Assembly (NCBI GenBank): GCA_002803225.1
Contig: NXFV01001992.1
Location: 20,285-84,284 of the forward strand
Length of the DNA: 64,000 bases
Direction: 5' to 3'
Origin: Gamarada debralockiae
Taxonomy: Eukaryota; Ascomycota; Leotiomycetes; Helotiales; Hyphodiscaceae
In this document: one piece after another, positions 54,801 through 64,000 of the stretch
How positions within the stretch are numbered: the first letter of the stretch is position 1
How the letters are laid out: every line of letters starts with the position of its first letter
Translations under genes and position numbers: made by a program
The notes under the pieces: generated by a model
What the model was told of the DNA's origin: nothing
Databases searched by the model: none
Seen by the model: only the letters and a program-made list of their open reading frames with translations

Positions 54801-57800
54801 AAGACAGTTCATCTAGGATAAGTACGTTGCTTTTTGGCTTGAGATTCGGGAATGGAGAGAAATGCTCTTCTATCTGCCATCCCATCTTTAAAAGGGAATC
54901 TCTCAACGTTGAAGAGAGTTCAGTGGCATTTGACAAGTGTACTAGTTCGACGCGGGGGCTCGAGTCGACCTGTTTTGCATCTATAGGCACAGCTTCGGCT
55001 AGATGAATCGATCGATTATCAAGCTGAATGTTGATTCTGCTGCGAAACCCGTTGGCATTCAGGATAGCATCAGACGTTATCCTCTCTCCGAAATGCTAAT
55101 AGGTCGAATAATCAGCGAGTGCGCCTTTCACGACCACAATTCTGGTCATGAAACTTACCCTTTCATTTATTACCACGGCATCTTCAAAATCGGAATTCGG
55201 GGCTGGAAACACGTCATAAGTATTTGTGCTGGAAAGTTGATTATAGAATACTCACCCGATGATTTGTCTTCAATAAGCAATACAAAGGCCCCATCGACGA
55301 GCTGGCTGCGGGCATTCTGGGCCACATTCACAAGCTGCGCTTCGGGCATTGGAAGCTGGAGTATATCAGTTGGGGTGGTTACACAGGGAAGGCTTTTCTT
55401 CTGGGGCTACTTACCGAATTGAGTATGATGAAGTCCGAACGACTTGGACTCAGAGAAATCACATGAGGAGGCTTAGTCACGTCCAGGAAGCTAAATTCCC
55501 AATCCTCTTGCGTGCCGTGTTTATTTTGAATATTTACAAGAGTTGTCGCCTCTGTTGCGACGAAGTGATATCCACGGGATGCTGCTCTAAAGGATTTCGG
55601 CAGGTTGCAGTCGTCTAGCCACACGCTGGTCATGTCGTCGGGAATCATGTTGACCTCCATGACCTTCATGTTTGGCCATTTATGCATAACTAAGTCGATT
55701 AGTTGTCCTATGTGTTCCGAGAAGGAATTATCGATGTGTGTAGTAGCATTAATATTCTCAATATAATGATCGAATAGCATCTCTTGCGTTAGATATGTGA
55801 TATCGGGCTTCCATAAAAGCTGACCGTAGCTGTGGAGATCCCGCTGATGCTCCAGGGTATCCAATTCATGGTAACGAAGTCCAGATACTTGGAACAGCAA
55901 GGTACCGGTGTTCGGATCATAGACTGTGGCCTCGGACATGTAATTTTTGGTATGCTCCGGCCGTCCAACACCGACATACTTGGAGGAAGCCACCGAAATA
56001 CCCAGCTCAGCTCGTACAGCTGTAGGATTGATAACAATATTATCGATAATTGCTGGAATCAAGATTGAATCCACGCTACTTTTAGTGCCTTGCCATAGAG
56101 ATGGAACGACAGTCTGAAGACATCCGTCAATGCCCACTGGATGCATTGGGTAGTACGACTGCTGGTAAGCTTCTACAGGCTCCGCAAGCGACACTAGAGA
56201 ACGACTCTGTCGCTTGCCGGACAGTGATTCAACCTCGAGAGTGGTCTGGAATATAGGGCCAAAGTTGTAGCCAGCATTAAACATAGCTTTGTACCATATT
56301 CGACCTGGTATAGGATGGGCAAATGGGGCTAGAGCTGACTCCGGCGCAACTATTACTAGATAAGCATCTCTTTCCTGAATAATACGTCGAGGATCATTAC
56401 CTTGTTTGGGATCTTCCTCTATACAGATAAGTCCACGACAATGTTCACTCACAGTCGTAGTGCCTGTTGTGGTTGTAATCACGAACTGGTGCCAGGGAGC
56501 TTGTTGGAGCGTTAGACTCAAGGTGATTTTATGTCCGAAATCTTCTTGTTGGAGGACCAAGGCCTTTGGAAATGTAATGTTGCGAAGTCTGTACCGATAT
56601 TTATCGATAAACGCACTCGGGTCTATAAAATCGGTAGCCTGGAGAACTTGGTAGATCGCTTCAGCTGCCATTGCCATATATGCCGCCGCGGGATATATGA
56701 TTTCGTTCCTCATCTGGCAGTATCAGTGATGATATATTGCGAGTCATGTCGAGTTCACTCACCTTGTGATCTTTCAACCAGTGCAAATGTTCTATCTGTA
56801 CGGTCTTCTTCCATGAAGGCGCACTCCATGAAGTACCAAGGATCTTACTTCCAAGCAGATCGTGATGCGTAAACTTTTTGAAACGCCAGTCTTTGCTGGC
56901 ATCACTCTCATGCCAATATTTGGTGGAATGATTCCAAGTATAATTGGGAAGATCAACAATGACTGATGGACGTTCCTCGACGCGATTGACTATCGAAAGA
57001 TCAACAGAACCCCCAGAGACAAACAACTGACCTGCTACCGAGAGTAGTGACTTTATGCAATCTTTGCCTCGACTTGACGCCGCGCAGTACTGGATATTAG
57101 AGCCCTGGCTACGCAAATCTTTCTTTATCTGTGCAATAGGGCCTGCTAGTGCACCACTTGGACCTATCTCGATAAGAAAGTCCGCACCTTCTGGGCCAGA
57201 AACCATTTCGCGGAGTGCATCATTAAAACGGACAGGAGAAACCATGTTGGTTTTCCAGTAATTGGCATCGCAGATACGATCCAAGAGTTTGCCAGTAACG
57301 GACGAGAACATGGACACATTGTCTCTTCCAGGCAAAGGCGGTCCACAGCTGCTCAAAAGCATGTCCTCGTATAGCGCAGCGGCATCAGTCATATATTTCG
57401 AATGGTAGGCAAACTCTACCTGCAGTAATCGAGCAAAATGATTATCTTCTTGAAGTCGGCGCATGATTTTCTCAAGTTCCAGAAGACTTCCAGAGAGAGT
57501 GACACTGCTGGGGCTGTTGAAACATCCGACTTGCACCAGATCATCCACACCACTGAGGTACTCTTGAACTTTATCCAGACCAAGCCCAACCGCAAGCATG
57601 CCGAGGGTAGGGCTAGCAGGAGTTTCGGAATTTGAAGACGCTCCCGAATTGGTTGCAGCTTCCCGGGCTGTGGGAGCTTGAGGATTCGCAGGAGCTTCAG
57701 GATTGAAAGAAGCTTGAGTTTGAGGAAGAGGTTCGCTCTTAAGAGATGTTCGATCACTAGAACAGGCTTGACCTCTGAAGTAAGCAACTTTAATAGCCTC

Positions 57801-60117
57801 CTCTGCAGTGAGGTAGCCTGCCGCGCAAGCTGCTGTAATTTCCCCGGAGGAATGACCCACGACTCGAAGAGGAGAGATACCCCAGCTTTGAAGTATCTCA
57901 AGGAGAGCTAATTGGAGGGCGGTAGCCAATGGCTGCGAGAACTCAGGGAGGCGCAGTTGCTCAGCTGACCGCGGCTCCACAAGCTCATCTGCAACAGTGT
58001 GAGAAGGGGCGGCTCGTATTCTTGCATGGACGGCAACTGACTGAGAAGTGACCACGAAGGTGGTATTGGCAGAGCATGAAGCACATCGTCAAGATGCTTG
58101 ACTAGGAATTTTGCAGCGGGGAATGTCTCAAGAAGGGCTTTTCCCATTTGCGACCATTGAGCGCCCTGACCAGTGAACACGAAGCCCACTCTGGGAGCAG
58201 CTGCGCTCTTCTTTCCGAAGACGAATGCTCCCTCATCTAGACTAGAATTATTAGTCACTAAATATGCCCTGTGGAAATGGCGACTTCTTCGCTCTGAGAG
58301 CGTGTAGGCCAAGTCGGGCAATTTCACAACCACTCTCGGGTTGATCAAGTGCTTGGTAAGAGCCTTACAGTATGCTCTGAGGGAATTTTCATCATTGGCC
58401 GAGAAGACAAGGGTGAATGGCCTGGCTGCTTCGTCGTCGGCGAAAAGAGCATCGAAATCTGAGGTGAAGGATGAAACGTGAAGCAGCGGAAACTTCCGTG
58501 TCTGCGCGAAAGATTTCACGTCGTCCAAGATCACGTGCGCGTTGGAACCTCCGTATCCAAACGAGTTTACTCCAACACGTCGCAACGGCACATCAGGCCA
58601 GGCGACCATGGTTTTCGAAACACGTACTTTCAACCCTTCGAAATCAACTACAAGAACCAGTCAGCTGCGGGCTTGGCAATACCCAATCGTATCCAGCTTC
58701 ACGTACTTTTGGGATTTGGTGTTTCGAATGTGGGATTGCCAGGGATGAACCCTCTCTCGAGCGACAGAACGGCTTTTATGAGGCCTGATATTCCTGATGC
58801 GGGCTCCGAGTGGCCAACATTACTTTTGATCTGTCATTGGTACGTAAAAATTAGTCCAAAGTGCTTTGTCAACGAGTTGAATCCGGGGGGGGGGATATAC
58901 AGATCCAAGAATTAGGGGATGATTGGGCGAGCGAGTGTCAGCGAACACAGAGGCAACGCCAGCCACTTCGATCGGATCTCCTGCCGCTGTTCCCGTCCCA
59001 TGGCATTCGACGTAGGTTGTGGTGTTAAAATCAGATATACCTGCGTGCGCGTACGCTGCTCGGATGGCTGCAGCCTGGGCGGCTGAGCTTGGACTTGAAA
59101 TTCCTGGAGTTCTTCCGTCACTGTTGTTTGCAGATCCACGAATGATGGCTCGAATAGGATCGCCGTCTCTGATGGCATCATCCAGACGCTTCAGAATGAC
59201 TGCATTTACTGCTTCAGCTTTAATGTAGCCATCGGCCTTGATGTCAAATGTGTGGCATTTTCCGGTTGGAGAAGCAACACCCATCGTGGAACCCTCGTCC
59301 ATTGCGTGTTCGGGGCTGAGATACATGTTACTGGCAGCGACAATGGCACCATTGATTTCCCGACTATTCAGGTACCGGCACGCTACATCTATTCCTACTA
59401 AGCTACCTGAGCAGGCGGTATCGATGGTGAAACTGATTGGGATTAGGTTGAGTTCTTATATTTCATGACTGAGCTGGTACCTTGGTCCTTTGATATTGAG
59501 AAAGTAACTGATTCTATTACTCAAGATTGCACGTCCTACGCCAGCTGTGACACCAGGTGGCCTGTCTTCAGGGTCCCTAGCATGCATGTCTGAATAGTCT
59601 GATTGCAACATAAGTTAACGAGGGGATTAGATTGTGGACAGAATTCCTCACCAACTGCGTAAGATCCCACAAAGCAGCCAACTGGCTCTCCATCCAGAGA
59701 CTCTAGGTTAATTCCTGCGCTCTCAAGACCTTCGTAAACGACTTCCAACAGTTGTCTTTGTTGAGGGTCCATGGCATTCGCGTCGGCTCGGCGAATACCA
59801 AAGAATTGACTTCAAGAAATCAGCCATGATGTTCAAAATCTATCAACTTACATTTCTTACGCATCGAAATCTGCCGGATCTATGTTCTCGAGAAACATCC
59901 CGCCAGGGGACCTCATTGTCCTGATTTTCTTGCTTCCGTCATGGTGGGATTTTAAGTTGAATCGTGACTCAGGTGGCTCATTGCGAGCGATTCCCCCTTT
60001 CTCAAGAAAGTTCCAGAGAGCAGTTGGAGAGTTGCAATCACCGGGAAGTCGACAAGCCAATCCTACGATAGCAATCGGATCTTGCACGTATACTGGGGCC
60101 GATTCCATGTTTGCCAT
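51871..60117 (-). CDS. highly reducing iterative type I polyketide synthase
   Basis: Start ATG 60117 ([19 protein letters not shown]), stop just after LTPAPKLP at 51871; many short introns, about 2,400 aa. Domains in order: KS (60.1-58.5 kb) with [20 protein letters not shown] and NVGHSE; AT (58.2-57.2) with GHSSGE; DH (56.9-55.9) with WLKDH spliced to [13 protein letters not shown], and GIDGCLQ; a reduced methyltransferase-like linker (55.8-54.9) lacking a SAM loop; ER (54.3-53.1) with [14 protein letters not shown] (53.0-52.3) with GGLRGLCG and NYAAAN; ACP (52.1-51.9) with GLDSL. All catalytic residues I can locate are present. It should build a fully reducible, unmethylated chain from malonyl-CoA. 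No thioesterase or other release domain follows the ACP. A 53-nt intron (GTCAGT donor) at 58.05-58.0 kb restores the AT frame. Confidence 0.95.
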
Positions 60118-60693
60118 CGTTGAGAAATGAGCACACAGCAAAGTCCGAGTTAAAAATTTCGGACACTCTGATGGAATTCCCAGAGGTGGGTCGGGCAACG
60201 GAATTATAAAGCTTATATCTTCCAGGTGGCCATAGTGATTGCCATTTGGTACCTCCAGGTAAGCCGCAGTCGGCGGTTTGCAGAGTCAGGAGTTGATGAT
60301 TCCGACAATGAGTTACCGCATTCATGCTGATTATGGTCCTGCACATTATTGGACGAAGCCGAATGGTTGGATCCCGACCTGCAGTGACTGAAGGTCAATT
60401 GGATGCCTGCAGTGACACGTAGGATAAGCAGCTAGTATTTAGCTGCATCCTAGTCGGCGGAAGAATATAGAGTTTTGGAATATGCATATGCAGGAAGAGC
60501 AGAATAACGAGGTGGGGGTGGAGGGTTTCGTTAGCTTCATTAGCCAGCCGCTTGTTAAGTTAAGCCCGAGGTACGAGTCGCGGAAGTCCGCTGCAACAAT
60601 AGGAAATAATTGCAGGGGATCTTCGCTGAAACTTTGGGGACAGATATATGTTTTTACAGATATTCCTACATTTGCACTTCAAACTCACCGAAG
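60118..60693. promoter_or_regulatory. shared divergent promoter of PKS and hydrolase
   Basis: The 576 bp between the two start codons hold no ORF of note. A TATA-like ttataaagcttata lies at about 60203-60216, and the inverted cgg-rich words near 60258-60273 and 60452 could bind a Zn2Cys6 regulator. The geometry implies co-regulation; no specific operator can be proved. Confidence 0.55.
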
Positions 60694-61764
60694 ATGTCAG
60701 TCCGCGAAGACGTTGAATTCAAGACCCTGGATGGACTCACCCTAAGAGGGTGGGTATATTCAGCCAGGAAAAGAGGTCCTGGTATTATAATCACGCCTGG
60801 AGTATGTCAATATCGATTTTAGAGCCCCTTCTACTTTGGTCAGGATTGCCACTTGACATCCCGTTTGATACAAGTCTCTCTTTCTAAGTGGAAACCAAAT
60901 CCTTTACCACTCAAAATGCTCAGTCCTTTGACTAATATTTTGCAGTTCAACTGTGTCAAGGAAATGTTTGTACCTGAGGTCGCAGAACAATTCCAGCTTG
61001 TCGGAGTGACTGCACTCATCTATGATCCACGCAGCACTGGAGCAAGTGATGGCGTTCCTCGCAACCAGATCGATCCCATCAAACAAGTAGAGGACTACTC
61101 TGACGCCTTTACCTTCCTCAGTTCTTTGCCTATGGTAGATTCAAACTGCATTGGGTTCTGGGGCATGTCACTGTCTGGAACTGTGGCACTCTGTGCAGCA
61201 GCACTCGACAAAAGAGCCAAGTTCGTCATAGCGATTTGCCCGTTGATGTCTCTTGATTATGGCACGGAGAGGTTCTCCAAAGTCCTCGCGAAAGCGATGA
61301 AGGATCGAGAATCCCAAATCAAGGGAAATGATCCCTTCTATATGACATTATTGGCGGACAATGGTCAAAATCCCGCAGGGCTGGGAGTTGGCATGGACAA
61401 GGATAATTACAAATATATTGTCCGCGCCAAGGAGACCGTTGCTCCAGCCTTCGAGAATCGCTCCACAATTCAAACATACTACAAAATGATTATGTGGCAG
61501 CCCATGGGACTCATGAAATATGTCATGCCGACTCCGGCGATGTTCGTTGTGCCGGAGCTTGACAGGGTGTCTCTTGCCGAGGAGCAGATCGCCCTCTTTG
61601 AAAGTCTCTCGCAGCCGAAGAGACTGCACATTGCCCCGGGCAAAGGACATCTTGATATTCTCAGCGGGGAGGACTTTCCATTCTTGATGAAGTTACAGTC
61701 GGAGTGGCTTTCGGCCGTCCTTGAAGGAATGGAAGATGAAGGTTTATGCAAACAAGGCGAGTGA
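60694..61764 (+). CDS. alpha/beta hydrolase of the PKS-associated type
   Basis: Two exons: 60694-60801 and 60946-61764, 308 aa. The intron (GTATGT...TTTTGCAG) joins GIIITPG to [14 protein letters not shown], the oxyanion-region block. [19 protein letters not shown] follows, then the nucleophile elbow [13 protein letters not shown] (Ser of G-M-S-L-S-G). A late acidic Asp lies in VPELDRVSL and the catalytic His in GKGHLDI near the C-terminus, completing a Ser-Asp-His triad. Relatives near fungal reducing PKS genes release or transfer the ACP-bound chain (for example the thiohydrolase and polyketide transferase groups, such as that of the fumagillin pathway). It is divergent from a PKS without a release domain, which supports that role. 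Hydrolysis versus transfer cannot be told from sequence. Confidence 0.88.
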
Positions 61765-62443
61765 GGAGTCTGGGGTCCTAGCTGGTGCTAGTAGATTTCG
61801 AAGGCATTGGTATGGGCAGATAAGATTGATAGAGCATTCGGTCGGATGGGACCACACTGCTGACCGCAGATGCTTCCCACGCCTAAGCAATATTTTACGG
61901 ATGGGGCAGTATCGCCGGCTTACCGACACTTCTCTAAGCACCTAATCAATAGAAAATAGGAAATTGATCAAGCTATATTGGAAATTCTGATCGAAAGTCA
62001 CCCCATCCCGATGTCGTTGTACGTTGCTGTACATTAGTGCCGGATGCACTGCTTATGTGTCGACATCTTACGAAGGACGCCACCAAAAGTCATGCGAATA
62101 CAGGGGGTTTTGATTGGTTAGAGCCTATAGCTCGCTAAAGTGCCCTGTAGCTCTACATTTAATGTTAGTGCGCTGAAACTAGCATCTGTCCCCTGTAAAA
62201 TTAGCGTATTAGCCTAAATTGATAGGCTCTTCTTCTTGCAGCTCTAGCGCCCGCCCCCTGTAACTACAGTGTTGTCAAGGCTTATTCAGCTTATTGATTT
62301 AGTGTGTGTTGTTAACATAGAGGAGCTGAATGCGGTGGAGAAAGAGGGAGTAATTTATAGTTTTATATACTCTTTATGCCTCTTATTTTTTCCCCTTATA
62401 CTCTCTTTTTTAGCTATAGTTCTGGCTTTACTTTAAGACTATC
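61765..62443. other. intergenic, no supported gene
   Basis: 3' flank of the hydrolase, then AT-rich sequence leading into transposon debris with several gccctgtagctc-like words (62140-62270). Confidence 0.5.
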
Positions 62444-63600
62444 ATGGACTACCGCGAGCCTTACGTCGAGGATTCTGACTCCGAATCTGACACTGATTTC
62501 TCCTTGACTTATGATTCTAACTTAGAATCTGATAGCGGGGCTAATTTTATACCTCTTGAGCCTCTTTCTCCTATAGTAGGGGCCATACTTATACTTATAC
62601 CTGCGTCCTCCCCATGTATACCTGCACTTAAGCCTGCACTACCTGCGCCACCTGCACAGCTTACATGCTATTACTCAACTGGAGCATGAGTTCAAGCTCT
62701 TTCTTTTCTCGAATATAGGGTTTTTGCTCCACATGTAATGGTCTTTACTTATATCTTTGTGTCTTAGATCTACCAACTTCGATAGAAGGCTATTTAACGT
62801 GGTTATGACCCCAAAGTTTCCAAGTTTATTCATGAGTACTACGTGACTGATGAACCATGTATGGGCTGGCCTAAGTCTTCCTAAGTAGTAGTTGATTTAA
62901 TTATCATAACTACTACTACTAAAAACTCGATTACTCGTATGTAGTCTTGTGCTCGAATTGCTAGAGTAGTCTCTAATATCCCTGGAATCTCACCTGTCTT
63001 TGAGATGACTATTTGGCGAGTTCTTATTGAGAATGGCTATAGTTCTTATAAGAGAACTGTTAAGCTAGGACTTACTAAAGAAGACAAGAAACGAAGGTAT
63101 AATTTATGTATAGCTCATAAGTGAGTATTTATCTTTTAAGACTTATTTTAATTTTAATTGCTTATAGAGATTGGACAATCGAGGAGTGGAAATATGTTAT
63201 TTAGACAAATGAGACTAGTGTTCAACTAAGCTCTGTTCGAGGCAAGAAGAGAGTGTAGAGGAAGAAGAATGAAGTATTTCATTTGCATGTGATTACCTGT
63301 CGATGGAAAGGCTTTTAGGAGTTTATGTGGTAGAGCTCTTTTTCTTATGATAAGAAGGGCTCATTTTATATCTAGGAGCTAGAGACGAAGGCAGAGAAGG
63401 CAGCTGCTAAGGTTGATTTGGAAGAGTGGAATATTGCATTATATGATAAGCACAAGGCACTTTGGGAAGTGACTAATAGGACAAGGAGATTGGCCTTACG
63501 TAACTTTAGAGGTCTAGAACCCAAATTCAAGCATACAGAAGTAACTGGCCTCTATGTACGCAAAGACAGAAAGGGGGAAATCGACTGGTACTGCTATTAG
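62444..63600 (+). mobile_element. RIP-degraded Tc1/mariner transposase relic
   Basis: After an acidic opening frame at 62444 (MDYREPYVEDSDSESD), the plus strand from about 62940 reads a transposase with stops. It shows GISPVFEMTIWRVLIENGYSS (helix-turn-helix), an intron-like gap near 63125-63170, RDWTIEEWKYVI then TAG where Trp precedes the first catalytic Asp, RGKKRV then TAG (R-V-W), and CRWKGF then TAG, EFMW. The last 60 codons, 63418-63600, are open and read DLEEWNIAL...FKHTEV...GEIDWYCY. Nearly every stop is TAG in place of a conserved Trp TGG. No TIRs were located; the element may continue past 63600. Confidence 0.85.
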
Positions 63601-64000
63601 CAGGTCTGTAACAAGAGCCTAGCTCCTGAAGGTACACAGGCGATTTCATGGGCGGTTTCACATGGGCGGTTTCAAATGGGATCAGGTGATATCGTTGGAA
63701 CTATCATGATTACTTGAGCCAGGGCTCAATATATCTGCACAGTCAGGACTAGTCAGCGATTAGTCAGTAGTTAGTCAGTGTACAGTCAGTTGCAGAGTCA
63801 GTAATAGTACAGGTAGCATGTGAAAACCAGGAGTCAGGAGTGAAGGATAAGTAAGGCCTATTGACCCTACTTTAGGAAGGCAAGCTTGAGTTCATAACAC
63901 ATAAGCGCACTAGTACTACTAAATCTCTTTTCAACCACTATCAATACAATTACTATTGTCTCCCTTCCCCTGTTGCTACTTCTCTGATATACTGTAATCC
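63601..64000. other. non-coding end with agtcag-rich repeat
   Basis: Between 63740 and 63815 the word agtcag/gtcagt recurs about nine times with irregular spacing. The rest carries no ORF of note. It may be the flank or end region of the transposon relic. Confidence 0.5.

Noticed and set aside
54247..54990. Separate gene at 54.2-55.0 kb
   Set aside because: Its frame continues by splicing into the ER domain of the PKS and has the PKS linker composition, so it is an internal exon.
1..64000. CRISPR array or prokaryotic operon features
   Set aside because: No regularly spaced direct repeats; the introns and gene families are fungal.

Overview
The window looks like a stretch of a filamentous ascomycete (Pezizomycotina) chromosome. 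The coding genes carry many short introns (about 42-190 nt) with GT..AG borders and CTAAC-like branch points. The gene families are typical of that group: a SUR7/PalI-like protein, Zn2Cys6 and C2H2 transcription factors, a HET-domain relic, LaeA-like methyltransferases and a highly reducing polyketide synthase. Repeats show RIP-like decay (TGG to TAG/TGA and CAR to TAR stops, AT-rich blocks). Some families would suit a leotiomycete, but I cannot place the species.

Layout. 1-1.0 kb: 3' portion of a SUR7/PalI-like membrane protein gene running off the left edge. 1.7-3.7 kb: a solo LTR with a perfect 5-bp target duplication and a RIP-mutated Tc1/mariner element with TIRs. 3.9-5.6 kb: Zn2Cys6 transcription factor. 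7.7-10.4 kb: relics (CorA-like pseudogene, MULE fragment, C2H2 fragment). 10.8-11.7 kb: NAD(P)-binding protein. 12.0-12.4 kb: a MITE with an 8-bp target duplication. 12.7-13.3 kb: a two-exon TspO/MBR gene. 16.0-27.8 kb: an intact P450, a doubly broken LaeA-like methyltransferase, a wrecked HET gene, an intact FAD monooxygenase and a wrecked NAD-dependent reductase, possibly what is left of an old metabolic cluster. 30.8-42.7 kb: mostly housekeeping or conserved genes (single-pass membrane protein, secreted-type agmatinase/ureohydrolase, a roughly 1,000-aa disordered protein, a small UPF0390-type protein) plus a broken C2H2 gene. 43.4-45.7 kb: decayed RBR E3 ligase. 46-49 kb: MULE relics with a nested MITE. 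49.6-61.8 kb: the live secondary-metabolism locus, with an intact LaeA-like methyltransferase, a complete reducing PKS (KS-AT-DH-reduced MT-ER-KR-ACP, minus strand) and, divergently transcribed across a 0.58-kb shared promoter, an alpha/beta hydrolase. 62.4-63.6 kb: another RIP-mutated Tc1/mariner transposase.

How they fit together. The PKS ends in an ACP and has no release domain, so the divergent hydrolase is the natural candidate for product release or transfer (inference). The nearby methyltransferase could tailor the product or act in regulation. The P450 and the FAD monooxygenase lie more than 25 kb away and cannot be assigned to this pathway from sequence alone. All spliced models were assembled by hand; exon borders given as approximate should be treated so.
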